DNA from: Chlorops oryzae
Taxonomy: Eukaryota; Arthropoda; Insecta; Diptera; Chloropidae
DNA length: 64,000 nucleotides
NCBI GenBank assembly: GCA_020466095.1
Contig: CM035808.1
Location: 6,658,133-6,722,132, forward strand
Reading direction: 5' to 3'
This document shows positions 49,284 to 62,216 of this stretch, one piece after another (the stretch's first letter is position 1; the number at the start of each line of letters is the position of its first letter). The translations under genes were made by a program, and so were the position numbers. The notes beneath the pieces were generated by a model. It made no database searches and was not told the DNA's origin. It saw only the letters and a program-made list of their open reading frames with translations.

Positions 49284-49920
49284 TACACAGAGAAAAAAAT
49301 CAACCAGAAAACTGGTTAAATCAAAAGGAAAAACATACAAAACGGCTTCAACAAGGAATATTTTTAATTTTAACAATTTTTCTTGTTGAAAAAATAAAAA
49401 ATTTTTCTTTTGAATCAACCATATTTCAGGTTGAATTGAAATGATAATTTTCAAAAATGGATTTAAATTTAAATTGTTGAACCAACCACGGACACAGTTG
49501 AAATGACAAGATATTTTTTAAAAAAATTCAAAAAAAAATACCTATACAAGAAGAAATGTAAAAAAAAATTTAATTAACGTTCAAAGCAAATGGCCATAGA
49601 GCACTCTGCTGAACATGACCCAAAAAATAGCCATCGGATGGACTTCATCCGATTTCGTCACTCCGTTTTGGTGACTGCTTTCGCAATGCTTAAAAAGTTC
49701 TAAGATGAATATATATCTTATATGTCTTATTTTATAAAACAAATGAGAATTATACCGAACGAAAAGAAATGTAATTAAACATATTTCCTTTCAAATCAAC
49801 CAAAAATGTTGTTGACTCAACCATTTTTCTTTTGAAATTTTTGTTCTGCTCGAAAATCAAAAGGACTGTGAATAACAATGCGCCCTTTTAAAAAAATCAT
49901 GCTTACGTTCGCTCAGTGTA
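49284..49920. mobile_element. TA-flanked MITE inserted in the LINE, 633 bp
   Basis: TA at both borders encloses ends CACAGAG and CTCAGTG. CAACC/GGTTGA motifs recur inside. It contains the dispersed 177-bp repeat (49,621-49,797) shared in inverted orientation with 20,809-20,985. The LINE coding similarity stops at its left border and resumes at its right border, supporting the boundaries. Confidence 0.7.
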
Positions 49921-49981
49921 TATATAAATCCATAATAAGACCAATAGGCAGCTATGGAGACTAAGTATGGGGAATGACAAC

Positions 49982-50389
49982 ATCAGAGGAAGGGTAGGTT
50001 AGGTTAGGTTAGGTTAGGTTAGGTTAGGTTAGGTTAGGTTAGGTTAGGTTAGGTTAGGTTAGGTTAGGTTAGGTTAGGGTGGCCGCCCCCATTAAGGGAA
50101 CACACTTAGGCAGCGTGTTGACACGTTGTGATACCACGTGGGAAGGCATGCCTCCCTAGTTACCCGTTTGGTGGAGCCAATTGGACTCATCTATGAAGCG
50201 AGCCATGTCTTTTATTCTAACAGATGATAGCTCGGTGAGGGAGGAGAAGAAGAAGGAGCCGAGTAGCCTGGATCTTCTCCTGGCTAGGCCCGGGCAGTGA
50301 CACATGTGGTGGCTCACTGATTTTTCTTCCTTTTCCGATCTGCAACTTCTACAGAAGTCATTGTATGGAACGCCAAGGATCAGAGAAAG
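49982..50389 (-). mobile_element. 5'-truncated antisense LINE with (TTAGG)n-type tail
   Basis: Bracketed by ATCAGAG(G/A)AAG at 49,982-49,992 and 50,379-50,389, an 11-bp target duplication with one mismatch. The minus strand, from 50,378, encodes the end of an ORF2 after RNase H: a Cys/His knuckle (CRSCRSEKEEKSVSHHMC, then HCPGLARRR), LLGSFF and a FIDESNWL terminus, with the stop near 50,156. A ~80-bp 3' UTR then enters a pure TAACC tail (plus strand GGTTA) at 49,993-50,077. Same architecture as 8,493-9,286 but better conserved, with all knuckle residues present. Confidence 0.88.
49993..50077. repeat. (TTAGG)n-type pentamer, ~16 units
   Basis: Uninterrupted GGTTA repeats, a permutation of the insect telomere pentamer. 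It is the 3' tail of the antisense LINE fragment. Confidence 0.95.
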
Positions 50390-50760
50390 AAATGTTAAGA
50401 ATTTTTGAAAGAAAATATTCGGACCAAAACGCAATGAAAGAGGCCAGTATGGGCTAAGATACAATGCTGAGTAACTGGTGTTATCACAAGGCGACAATAT
50501 AGTGAATTATGTATATAAAATCTCAAAGGCTATTATGGATAGCTCACGTTATTAGAATGGGCAAAAATTGATACTTGAATATAGACCAATTTTTACCAGA
50601 AAACAGGGACTCCCCTGGAAAACTCTAACATAACAGATGACATCAGAACAATGGATATTAAGAAGGATTGGAAGGACCTTGCACACAAGATCGCGACGAA
50701 TGGAGGAACTTTATAGGGAAAGCCAAAACCTATCCCGGCTTCTAAAGAGATCATATCAAA

Positions 50761-53428
50761 AGTTCTTCGGCTCTGAATCTTAGGTCATACCTTTACATTA
50801 GGCCATTTTCCCATGACCTTAAATCCGAAGAAATCAATTGAATTCCCTATTATTCTTTTCCTTTTAACAATTCAATCATAATTCTTTATTGTTGATTCTC
50901 TAAAGACTGCCCTCTCCGTTGACACAAAGACAGCTTAATTAAATTTATTAAAGCTTCACGCAACTTCGGCCTTCGAGGCACACAATCTTATCGATGAATA
51001 ACTTAATTTCTACACCAGAAAAGCGAAAATTCATTTAAAAAATTAAATTCAATGATTGGAAAGAGAATAACGTGCTGCTTTCAGACCAATAAAAGATACA
51101 AAGGCATCTGATTACAAAGAGCGCGAGTGTGCTTTATTATAGCTTTTAAGTGGTTCTATAAAATACGAAAAGAAAAATGAAAAAAAAAAACCTTGCAATA
51201 AGGAGAGAATCAAAACAGCTAAATTAAAACAAACAAAAAAAATCGAAAGAAAGCAAAATTGAACGTCTAAAAATACAAATATTCTTCATCTTTAAGAAAA
51301 GAAAAAAAAAAGAATCTTATATTGAGATAGAGATAGAGATAGCAGTCTCAAATTCAAAGATGTGAGATGCAAGTGACGTCGATATTACTCCGGAGAGCAC
51401 TGGCGAATCGCTCGAGGCGCATGTGTATCCAAATTCAGAGCTATATATAGGTGAGTGTAACCACAAGACTCCACATACATATATATTCAATCTGTCTGAG
51501 CGTGTGTGTGAGGAATTATCTATGTATCCATTGCACTTAGGAAATTTATGGAATTTCAAGTGTTATCTTAAAGCTGTTAGTGCCGCCAATGGTGCGACTG
51601 CCAGCTGTGACTAGCGATGATTAGCGATTGTATGTACGAGTATTTAGCTTCAGAAACGTTTCCTACATTCCAAAACGCGCCGTGGAAATGCGTACTCATA
51701 GATATGTACCTATCGACAGTGTGTTTTTTGCCGAAATTATCTTCGTTTATCTGAATGGGAACAGTAAGTAGGTACCTACGTACTACAATTCCATAGAGCT
51801 AACTACTCAAGTCAGCAACTGTCTGAGGCAATGGCAATGAGCGAGCGATTTTAAAAATGCTGCAAGATTTTAGCTGCCAATTTTCAAAGATTTAAATTAG
51901 CTCTGGTGCGGTGGCGGCAGCGGCAGTTGGCATTTGGCGGTAGCAACAGTGGCGCAGGTAATTTTCTTCTTATTTCCAACTACTGCTACTTGTGTCCGAG
52001 GTAAAAACTCGCAGTGAAGGTAGATAAATTAACTGAAATCGCACAGCTGAGGAAAATCAATTGAAAAAGTTCAACGCAGCTGAATGTGCCGACGACGACG
52101 CTGAGGCTGAGGCTGCGTTCCCCGTCTCGGCCGTAATCATTTTGCCGAATTATATGCGATTTTCATTGTAAAATGCGGTTGCCACTGCCTTGCTTTTTCA
52201 TGTTCATGAGTTCATATGTAACTGTGCCTTCCTAGTCTATTTACATACTTACTGTCTGTCTGTTTGTCTGCCTTTTTGTCTGCGGTGATGGGGAAAGTTT
52301 TTTTTTTATTAATTTTTTATTTTTTTTTTTTTTTGTTTCTACGCCGACTTGAGCCGTAAGATGCAAATTCGCCGTCGGCAAACAATCAACGAGAATTTAC
52401 AATAATCTTTTTTCGCATGCTGCCAGGTTGCTGACTTTGTTTGGCATTTCGTGTGAATTGGCTATTACATAAGGTGAATCTCAGGTCTGATTACGATGAG
52501 CATTTTGTAAGGATAATTTTATAAATAAAAAAATATGGGTTATCATCGGTGGTCTGAACTGAAATTCTTGGATTTATCCAGTGGAAAGTAAGAGTTAAAA
52601 AAATAAAAAAATTTTATAGTAGCGTTTTAGGAGTTCAAATTTAAGTTTTCATGGCAGGATTAATGCTGGTGGTGTGCAGTTATGTATCTAAGATTTATTT
52701 TCATTTTTTAACTAGTTTTTAAGGTATCATGGTAAATTCTTTGGCAGATTTAAACGAGTTCCTGAACAGGAAAGGACTAAAAAAGTTGTTTAAAAATATT
52801 TTTAAAAATTTTTGTGATCAAAATTTTCAACAAAATATTCACTTTCTATAAAGTAGAAGCTCTTTATGTGTGGATAGTAAGACATCTCAACTGCAGACAC
52901 CCTTTATATGCGAGAAAAAAGTTTGAAACTGTAAGTAGTCGCACATCTGTGATAGGTTTCACTGTGTAAGATTTGTTCTCGGGCCTCCATAGAGATTTTG
53001 ATTTACAAAAAATTGCTTGAGAACCAAGATTGTATCCAGGCTAAAATGAAAGGGAGTGTCTGTTGCTTTTTATTTCGAATTTTAATAGATTTAGACTGAT
53101 TTTGTAATTAATCCCATCTTAAAGGGTGAAGAGGTGGGAGATTGGCAGGCCCACTACCCGTTACCAAATACACTATTGTTAAGAACTTCATAGAGAAATA
53201 GAAATAAAGCGAATATCCACCGATTTGCTGCATTAAAGACCATATGTATGTGTTTCACCCGAATAGAACTACTCCTTCGAGAGCTCCCCTTAATATTGAA
53301 CTGAAATCTATCCTTAGCCCATTTTGGACCAGATGTTCGATTTTTTCGAACAAATTGAATGGCTATTTGTGTTGTCGGGCCAAAATGGGTTAAAACTGTA
53401 CCGGCATTATGGAGACCTTTAAGGATCT
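50761..53428. other. Intergenic, no supported gene
   Basis: Includes a (GAGATA)n stretch near 51,324-51,342. The more GC-balanced section 51,350-52,140, with GGCGGCAGCGGCAG near 51,913, could be regulatory DNA or an unrecognised exon (a GCAG/GTAATT junction lies near 51,957), but no evidence decides this. Confidence 0.45.
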
Positions 53429-53619
53429 ATTGAGCCCAGTAGAGGATTTGCCTTAGAGGTAACATAGACAGCTGCCTAGGGTAGCAAATTCCCAGGGGCG
53501 GTAAATTCTGATCTTCATTGCATCAATAAAAGCAAAGGCGAAAATGAGGCTGCTGTCTGAGGCGGCAAAATCTTAACTACTAGGGTGACAAATTCTCTTA
53601 ATCCGTCCCTAATTGAGCC
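53429..53619. mobile_element. Probable hAT-type MITE, 175 bp, 8-bp TSD
   Basis: ATTGAGCC at 53,429-53,436 and 53,612-53,619 is an exact 8-bp duplication. The ends are only weakly inverted (CAGTAGAGGATTTG and the complement of TAGGGACGGATTAAG). The interior repeats GGCGGCAAA-type motifs. Confidence 0.55.
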
Positions 53620-55559
53620 AGTACAAAAATACAGTTGACTATATGTGTCTGACTAGAGAAATGATCTCCGCCACAGTTGAATTCCTCATTCATTTATTGA
53701 AAAGGAAAATTTTCAGACCGCAAAAGAAAAATACACAAAGGACTGATGTTTTTTCTTTTCTTTTGGACCCTTTAAATATTAGAAAAAATCGTTAAAAAAA
53801 AGAACTCTTAGAACGATATCATTCAAATCATCGAAGTCTGCCATTTTCTGGCCTGTAGGATGATATTCAGAGAAATTTAAATACAGCGAAATCGCTCTTG
53901 AGAGAATCTTGACCAAAATAGACCATAAGAAATACTGGTAAAAAAAAAAATAAATAAAAAAAAATTCGGTAAATAATAGCCCTCGTAATTACGATCTTAA
54001 TACAGGCTCAGTAATTTTTCCCATTGACCTTCTAAGTATAGGGTCGGGAAATTAAATGTTAAATAGTCTGAGGACCGTTTGCTATTGTTCCGGTTTAAGT
54101 TTTGCTTTAAGATGACTTCTGAAAATGTCAAAATTTTAGTTAAAATTTTTAATCTTTTGTCTTTCAGAACGAAAATATAATCCGAACAGTAACAAGCGGG
54201 CTGTATGAAGAATCTATCGAATTTTTTTCGTACAAACTATTAAATTAAATTACATACCTATCTATATTTTAAAGAAAATATCAAAAACAAAATGGCTTTC
54301 GTCAACCAACAAGCAGCATTCGAGTTTACAGATTAAAGTGACAACATCCGAACTAGACCCCATCTCCTATATGCCGAGAATATTATTATGTAAAGATATA
54401 TATAAACGTATCCCCGCTTTACATCGCATGAATGTGTGTATGTACATGGGAGCAATGTCGGTCCATTGCATGCACTGCTTACAAATGCCATTGTCGCCAA
54501 ATTATTCTGTGCCGCACTATCATTGGTTAATACGACGGAACGATATCAAAACGACATCGCCCACGTACACTCGCTCTCGCACCACACACACACACAGCTT
54601 CAAACAAACCGTAATACTTCTGCAGCTCAAAATGTCGCAGCTATCAAAACACTCAATGCGACAAACATTACGAGTGTAAGCAGACCCAATTTATGCTGAA
54701 GCAAATCAAGAGTAAAAGAGACAAACTATCAACTGGAGACACAATAAATGACAAAAATTTCAAAGACACCAAAAAACGCACTCAATTCCAAGAACAACAA
54801 ACCGACTGGCTCGCATAGTATGGGAGAGAAACGAAACGATAAACGAAAATGCTGCAATGCCGACGGTAAAACCAAAGACCCAAAGCAAGAAAGAAAATAA
54901 CTTAAAAAAAAAACACACAACAACACATCAATACTGTGAGCTGCAGACCACACAGTGTATGTGACTCAACGGAGACAAAATCGGAATTGAAATTGCCATT
55001 TCATTCATTCAAACGTACACGTATGCGACGAACTAAAGTCAACACTCAACAAACCAAATGACGACGACGGCGACTACGACGACGACTATTCCACTCTGTC
55101 ACACGCAAGGCCATAAATGGCTGGCGACGCATTTGTATATGAGTCGCATTTGCCAAAGCCAGCAGAGAATTATTGTAAATGGTGTGAGTGAGCGAATAAA
55201 TTGAGAGTTTTTTGCCGGAGAGTTCAAATTGAGTTGAGCTGGCACAACATCTATCTATTCGACGAGCACGTGGCGAACAGAAAAAAAATAAGAGAGTATG
55301 AGCGGAACTCGATGGTTGTGAGTGAAGTGTATAATGCAAGAAAGAAGAGAAAAATTAGCTCCCCAAAGTGTACGGTACGGTCTGGTATGCGAGTATTTGT
55401 GGTCAAGAAGGCAACGTATTTGTATTTGTGTTTAGTTTCGTTGAACTTGTCGCCTTGTGCGTATGAATCGAGCAGAGCGCGAGAGTGTCGCCAAAAAGTG
55501 ACTCGCGTGCGTTTGTGTGAGTTCAAACCGAGCAAAAAAAAAGAGGAATGAGAAAAAAT
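53620..55559. other. Upstream region of the putative disco first exon
   Basis: From about 54,560 the sequence becomes rich in CACACA, GAGAG and CGACGA motifs, the composition common around promoters of fly developmental genes. Overlapping short frames at 54,338-55,551 have no domain. No TATA box or convincing initiator could be fixed. Confidence 0.4.
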
Positions 55560-56000
55560 TAAAAAAAAAAAGTTAAACTAACGACGACTGCGACACCACT
55601 CACACGACACAGCTCACCGTCACCAGTCTCACCTACGACTTTGCAGAACGTGGTAATAGCGCGTAAGGTTGAATTCTATGCAGAGTTGGAAGTAAAAGAA
55701 AAACAACAAAGAAAATAAGAAAAACATTTTTTTTTTGGAAAACGCGAAGATAATTTTTATCGTGCTTGTGAGTTTATGAAGAAAATTGAAGTTCTCTTCA
55801 CGGTTTTGAGTTGAAAGAAAAAATTATTTATTAACTGAATAAAATAAAATGAATGAATTTAAATGACAAGAACAAGAACACAGAAATTCCGAATTTGTTT
55901 GTGAAACAGAAAAGAATAAAATTGAAGATCGCCGGCCTTCAAATAAGGAGCCGCAGGAGCATTGACCAATAAGGAAGGAAAGCAAAGCAAATATTTTTTG
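55560..56000 (+). other. disco: Putative 5' non-coding exon of disco
   Basis: A purine- and A-rich stretch resembling fly 5' UTRs, following a CACGAC-rich segment, ends ATTTTTTG and is followed at 56,001 by GTGAGTTT, a consensus splice donor. It is the nearest strong donor found upstream of the disco coding exon on the same strand. The transcription start is not determined, and the left limit is only a guess. Linkage to disco is inference. Confidence 0.4.
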
Positions 56001-56840
56001 GTGAGTTTCTATTTTATTAAATCATTTTTTTTTTTTAATATTTAAAAAATTGCTCAGTGGCAGGACAATCAAACCTTAATTACTTGAACTAAATTGTGTG
56101 GCAATGTCGCTTAATTGGAAAATTTTATAGTCAACTCGAAGTTTCCATAGGAGGGAGATATTCTTTGACTATGGGTGATTTGTTTTTTTTTTTTTTTTTT
56201 TTTTTTGTTGACTTCGAATATCAAAATTGTAGAAATCTTATAAATGAATCGAATAATCAATTTTCTGATATTATTTTAATGAGCCGAAACGTAATATGAA
56301 ATTGCCGTCGGCAATGTTAGTGGGAAAAATTGTGAACCTGATTTGATTAGTGCACCAAAACTGGACCTATGTATGCCCAGAGGTCCTGGGATAGGAATGA
56401 TTAAAAAGTCTGATATCAAAATATAGGAACGGATGTCACACAAAGGCAAAGAAATTTAAATTGTCCAACTTAAACTAGAAAACCCGAGATCTAAGCCTTC
56501 GATATCTTACCACAGATTACAATCAAATTGTTTAAAAGAAGTGAAAATTTTTTGTTAATATAAAGAACGAAACAAATATGCCTAAAGTCATTTTAAATCA
56601 GCGAAAACCCATGAATACAAAAAATAAAAAATTATGGGAAATTAAAATGAATTTATGATGAGAAAAAAAAAACCGTTTTCCAACAACAATAAATAGTGCG
56701 AGGTCAGACATTTCACATTGTCAGAGTCATAATCATAAATCTAAGAAGAATCTTGAGCCGCAATAGCTTGACATGCCATTATTGAGAGCTTAGCTTACAT
56801 ACTCATGTCAGCGTCTCTGCGTTTCATTCAATCAAAATTA

Positions 56841-56985
56841 GTTCAGTTCAGGGGCGGACTGGGGGTCAAAGGGTTTGAAAAATGAGGCAGTGTTACCTAA
56901 GAAAAAAAAATCCTTTAATCCATAAGTATTGATCCCAGATACAGCGGACATTTGCCCGGTGGTCCAGTCCACCCCTGGTTCAGTT
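56841..56985. mobile_element. hAT-type MITE, 129 bp, 8-bp TSD
   Basis: GTTCAGTT at 56,841-56,848 and 56,978-56,985 is an exact 8-bp duplication. Inverted ends CAGGGG(C/T)GGACTGG match a widespread hAT terminus. No coding capacity. Confidence 0.88.
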
Positions 56986-59864
56986 GCTTTAATAACAGAG
57001 GAATGAATAGAAACCCTTCAATATGAGTTGCAACCAATCGAACGGCAAATTGAAAGCCTTCTGATTTACCTGTGATATTAATATTTCAAATAGTTTATCG
57101 ATACACTGTACTTGAATAGTTCATCCCGTCTCTGAACTAGTGTTAATTATTTCCCCTTTTTTATTCATGTATATAAAGTGTGTAATATTTAAAGAGAAAT
57201 GTTGTATCAATACGAAAAACTAACGGTTACCTAACAGCGGGGAGCTTCCTTGAAATTCCTCTAAAAAAAAAATTTCTCCACTCCCTCCGTACGTTTCAAA
57301 CTTAGATTTTTAAGACTTCAAGCAGCAACCGGCGACATCAACATTTGACAAGATCTTCAGAGTTTATTTCTATTCAGCTAGCAACATGCAAAAAAATCAA
57401 CAAAAAAAAAAAAAAAACAACCACGAACAACAGACAAAAAAGGCATTAAAAGTATGGGTAGATAAAAAAAAAACAGCACAGCAGCGCTTTTTGCTGATTT
57501 TACGAGCCCATTAGAAAGATAAATTAACAACAACAACAAAGGCACAACAACAAATAATTTGCACTAAAAATCAGTTTTAGTACAAGCAGCTAGCTAACTG
57601 GCTATTTCGCTTGTCGGTTTATTTGACCGAGCTTCGTGAAAGGCTGGGCGACGATAGGCGACAACAAAAAGAAAAAGAAAGAAATACGATGCAACCTCTT
57701 GGAGCTTCGAACATCTCAACATTGCAGCGGCAACGACGACGACATGTTGCTTTAGCGAAAAAACATGTCATACCTATAAGGAAAAAGTCTATTTTACTAC
57801 GATGGGTTTTTGTGATTACTTAAATAAAAAGTTAGGTACTTGTAAACAGGTCCGCGTGGGATTTTTTTTTTAGCTTAAAAAAAAAATAAATAAAAAAAAC
57901 AATCAATCGCCATAAAGACGAAGTCATTAGCCCAGTCTACCGTATGCGATGCATTGAATTCAAGTTCAAGTCGTAGGCAAAAGCAATAAAATTTATATTA
58001 ATGCAAAAACTCCATAAAGTCAATCACAGTTTCTCAAATTTGGGTTAAGCTCTTATCGTTTCGCATTTGGTCCACATGATCAAAAAAAAAAAAAAGTAGC
58101 TTTATAAAGCCATGAATGGTCCTGTTAACATATCTATAGATTGACAAAAGGCTACAGGGTGTCAAAATGGAATCAAGATCCGATCCAATCCCTTCTCTAA
58201 ACAGATCTAATAAGATACTCAGTTTATTGTCACAGCTATGATACCATCTACCATCATGTCGAACCAGCACCTACAATCATAAAAAAAGTAAGCCATATAA
58301 GCCGATTGTAAACCGAAGAGATTAACATGAATTCGGTGGGCAATTTAAATTGATCAAGCGTAGATAGAATCCCCTCTCTCGAAAAAAAAAATCATTAAAA
58401 GCGACAAAAAAGTCAACAAAAGATCCATTGATAAAATCTAAACCGATCTGTAAGCCATCCGCGGTCGTAATAGGAAGCCCAAGTGCGGTCAAGTGAAAGC
58501 GTTTCAGGGATCCAGACAACACCGCATGCTGTGCCCAAAACGAATTCGGTTTTTTAAACTTTTGTCACCTTTTATCGATCAAAAAGAACACCAAAACAAA
58601 AAAAAAAAGATAATGAAAAAAAAAGAATTAATGAAAAAGAAATTAAAAAAGGGTAAGACTGGACGCGATCTCGCGTCGTTGGAGCTGTTGCCTTTAATGT
58701 CTTTTTAGCTACTGACAGCGTTACAATGGCATTTCATCTGGGTTTCTACCTGATCTTGAATGTGTTTTTTTCTTCTTCTTCTTCTTTTGTTTTGTTGTCT
58801 CCAAAACCCCGAAATGTCAATTTGACATTTAACAAAAGTGTTAAGCAAAGATGAGCTAAGCTGCACTGGAGCCATTTCTCGCATGAGATCAAATCTGACA
58901 GATGGAGGGAGCTGGTTGGTAACTACTTATGTACATGGGCTTTAAGATTTTTGGTGGCTTCTTTTTGATGTGTTTTATTATTTATTTATTTTTTTTCCCC
59001 TACTTTTGTTGAGCTTTTGTTGTATCGCTTTTGTTGTTGTTGTTGTCGCATTGATGTTGATTTATTATCGACAGTGATCACACATAGGTGTACGCATATA
59101 CATATGTATGTCGGTTTGCCCGATGGTCATTAACATTTAGATTGAATTTTTGCCTGTTTTGTGGGTTCTTGTATCATCTGCTCGGAGGGAATGCGATCTT
59201 GTCCGCTCGATGACTGATTTAACAACTCATTTGAGTCGGTTTTGGTGCGTCACATCCAACTTGTAATTGTTACAAATCTTAATGAGTTTCTTGGGACTTC
59301 ATTTGATATGACAATGTCGGTTCCATCCTCTCTTAATGTTGTTGCCAGAAATCTTTCGAATGCATCTTTCGCAGCTGGCTGTTGTGATCGAAGCTTTTGT
59401 CACTGAATGTTTTTGTGGTGTTGTTCGAAGGTCTTATGCTCTTTAAGCTTCTGATGCTACTGATCTTCGGATAATGATTTAATGCTCTTTTGATTTAAGA
59501 AGTTTATTCGGAAGCTCGATGGTTTAATGGTTCTTGAAATAAACGTTTTTCATTTTACTGTGGGATTATCGTTTGTCGTTCGTCTCACCGTTCTTTCTCA
59601 CGGTTCATTTTTTTTTTTTTGGGGTTCGGTGATATCGAGGGGACTTGAGATCTCTTCTAAGGTTCTGTAAGTTGAACTTCTATTAATGAAATTTCTTTTA
59701 ATTCGAACTGAATCGTTTTAGGAGTAATGTTCTTTAACTCAAAGTCTCCTTTGTAAAGCAAATTGTTTGGAAAGTGGTGATTAGAGTCATCGAATTTTGT
59801 TTTATAGGATTTTCAGTTCAGCTTTAATGCCTGGCACCGATTTAGGGAAGAAAGCCGGGTAGTT

Positions 59865-59990
59865 GTCCAAACCAACACTGTAAGGGGCGACAGTTCCACA
59901 TAGATATGTGAAAACTGTTCCTCATTAGTGCCATCATAGGGGCGATAAATATTTATTTTTTGCCCAGAGCGGGCTGCTAATGGCATAATG
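59865..59990. repeat. Dispersed repeat, relative of 35,985-36,070
   Basis: CACTGTAAGGGGCGACA, CACATAGATATGTGA, the CCATCATA(G)GGGCGA block and TTTTTTGCCCAGAGC follow in the same order as in the candidate hAT-like element at 35,955-36,489. Ends are not visible here. Confidence 0.5.
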
Positions 59991-61013
59991 AATTAACAAT
60001 GATCAGGTCATCGTCATACATGGTGTATGAGTAATGATCTAATTTAAAAAGTTCAAAATTGAGGTCTTCCAAAAACTTTTACGCCTTCGAAATCAATGTC
60101 TTCTCTTGACTTCTCAACGACATCAGTTTTGATGACACTCAAATCGAGCAATCCACCTTGAAGCTTTTGTCATTTTGCAAGGTCCGTCGGTCCGTCTGTC
60201 CGTTTCGTTGAGGTCTCTAAATTTGCGCCTCTGTGTGTCTCTTTATGGATGGATCTTTTCAATCTCCTACCGCATCGTTGGCCATTTTCGATTCAATTTT
60301 GTTCTTGAACTCATAAAACAAGTCGGCAGCGTTGTTGCCCCGTCTTTTGTCTTTTGTCTTTTGCTTCTTGGTCTTTCAGAGTGCTCGATTTTTATTGTGC
60401 CCATGCCATGACAAGCTCCAATATCACTTTTCCGTCCGTACGATTGCGTGATTTTTGTCCCTCGGTCTCTTGTGTGACATTGTGCTCTGTGTGTGCTCTG
60501 TGTGTGCGAATCTTAATGATCAAGGGAAAGAAATCGAAGCGACGACAACAACAACAGCTGAGTGAGTGCGCAACGTCATCAACTAATAAAATATCCTTCG
60601 GCAGAAAAGCACTAAAAATGAGTTATGCGCAATTTTACTGCACATTCATATAAGCTTGGATGTGTGCGAGTGTGTGTGTGTGTGTGTGCTTATATGTTTA
60701 CATGCTCAATGTGAAGTGCATGTAGTGTCGTTGCTTTGGGTTTATGACATTTACCTTGAAAGCTGAAAGCGGAGTTCCGCTGATTTTTAGTGAGGCAACA
60801 AAAATATGAACGTCTAAATCATTTTCGTTGACTCCAAGTATCTATTTAGGAAGGTTTTTATTTTTATTTAAATAAAAAAATTTTTAATTATATTTTTTTG
60901 TGCTGTTAATTTTTAAAAAAACTTTTTAAAATTTTATTTTAATTTTTTTTCAACTTTTTCTTATTAATTTTAATTTTTTTTAATTTTTTTCATAAAAAAA
61001 ATTTTTTTTAATG

Positions 61014-61371
61014 AAATTTAAAATTTAAAAAATTTTTAATTTAAAAATTTTTTTTTAATTTTAAAAAATTTTTAATTTTAAAAATAATTTTAATTTTTTT
61101 AATTTTAATATTAAAAATTTTTTTAAATTTTAAAATTTTTTAATTTATAATTAATTTATTTAATTTAAAAATTTTTTATAAAAAAATTTTTTTTTTAATT
61201 TTAATTTTAATTTTTTTAAATTTTTTTAAAATTTTTTTTTAAATTTTTTAATTAAAAATTTTTTAACAATTTTAAATAAAAAAATTTTTTTTAAATTTTT
61301 TAATTAAATATTTTTATTTTTTTAAAAAATAATTTTTTTTAATTTAAAATTTTTTTAAATAAAAATTTTTT
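61014..61371. repeat. A/T-only tract, ~358 bp
   Basis: Over these 358 bases I see a single non-A/T base (C at 61,267). It consists of irregular runs of A and T of 3-10 bases. Such DNA is stiff and nucleosome-disfavouring, and it is also prone to assembly error. Confidence 0.9.
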
Positions 61372-62216
61372 GTTTATTGTTTATTGAAAAATTTTTCAAC
61401 AATTATCATAATTATACTTAAAAGAATTTGTTTTCATTTTTATAGTATTTTTAAATTAATTTTTTTATTTTAAAAATTTTTTTCTGAATTTTTATATATT
61501 TTTTTTATTTTAATTTTAATTTTTCAATTGTATTTATATTTTTTGTGCAATTAAAGAATTGTTCAATTTGAATTTTTTGATTTCCTTATTCTTTTTAACA
61601 TTATCTATTATTAAAAATCTATTCAATTTCATTTCGAATATAGTACATATGTTGTATATATTATTGATGCAATATAAAAAGTTGTTTAATGACATACTTC
61701 GTTTTTGGATGTCCTTGAGTCAAGTAACCATATACCTACTCGTAATGCTAAGAAACTATGTCAATCGGAGTCGAATATAGTCCAATGCAGCTCCCCGATT
61801 AGATAGAATGAATCATAAATCCTAGCTTGTCTTAAGACATAAGCTTCGCCTTAAATCTTCTGCTTGAGCGCACTTCTAAGCCTGTTATTTTGTCATTAAG
61901 CTACATAATTGTCTACATATGATAGACAATCAGACAGACAGCCCCGCGATTCGATTCAATTCGACGCGACCGATCAATCAACAATCAATAAACCAAACAG
62001 CCCCCCATTCAATGTTCAAGCGCAGACCGCACTCACCCGACTCGTCTGAGTGCCACTTAAGATTGGAGCTCCAAGTAAATCCAAAAAATTTTTGTAGACC
62101 ACTTCAGGCCAAAGCCGGAAATTCTAGCTAATAGCTGAGATAATTTATAATATTCATAATTATGAAACCGCATATAGCAGTGCGCTCCCCCCCTTCATCA
62201 TGATTCAATTAATTAA

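Larger units (their letters stand above)
49060..50760 (+). pseudogene. LINE reverse transcriptase C-terminal region, decayed and interrupted twice
   Basis: Scattered plus-strand pieces match the end of an insect LINE reverse transcriptase: DLSRR/YLGVLI-type sequence near 49,140-49,175; RLIGANKAYYNHLKLFKSK at about 49,200-49,256; YKSIIRPIGSYGD then VWGMTTSE near 49,922-49,990; EMLRIFERK near 50,390-50,415; and, further on, an RW-type AHVIRM block near 50,545 and a final KAKTYPG near 50,720-50,740. Stops and frame changes are frequent, so it is dead. A TA-flanked MITE (49,284-49,920) and an antisense LINE fragment (49,982-50,389) are inserted into it, and the coding match resumes on the far side of each. 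Clade (RTE-like or other) is not certain, and the left limit is approximate. Confidence 0.75.

Noticed and set aside
49993..50077. Interstitial telomere (TTAGG)n
   Set aside because: The repeat lies exactly between a LINE 3' UTR and that element's target-site duplication, so it is a retrotransposon tail.
55201..55551. 116-codon plus-strand frame just before the putative disco first exon
   Set aside because: Overlapped by frames on the other strand, no domain, and purine-rich promoter-like composition explains the open frame.
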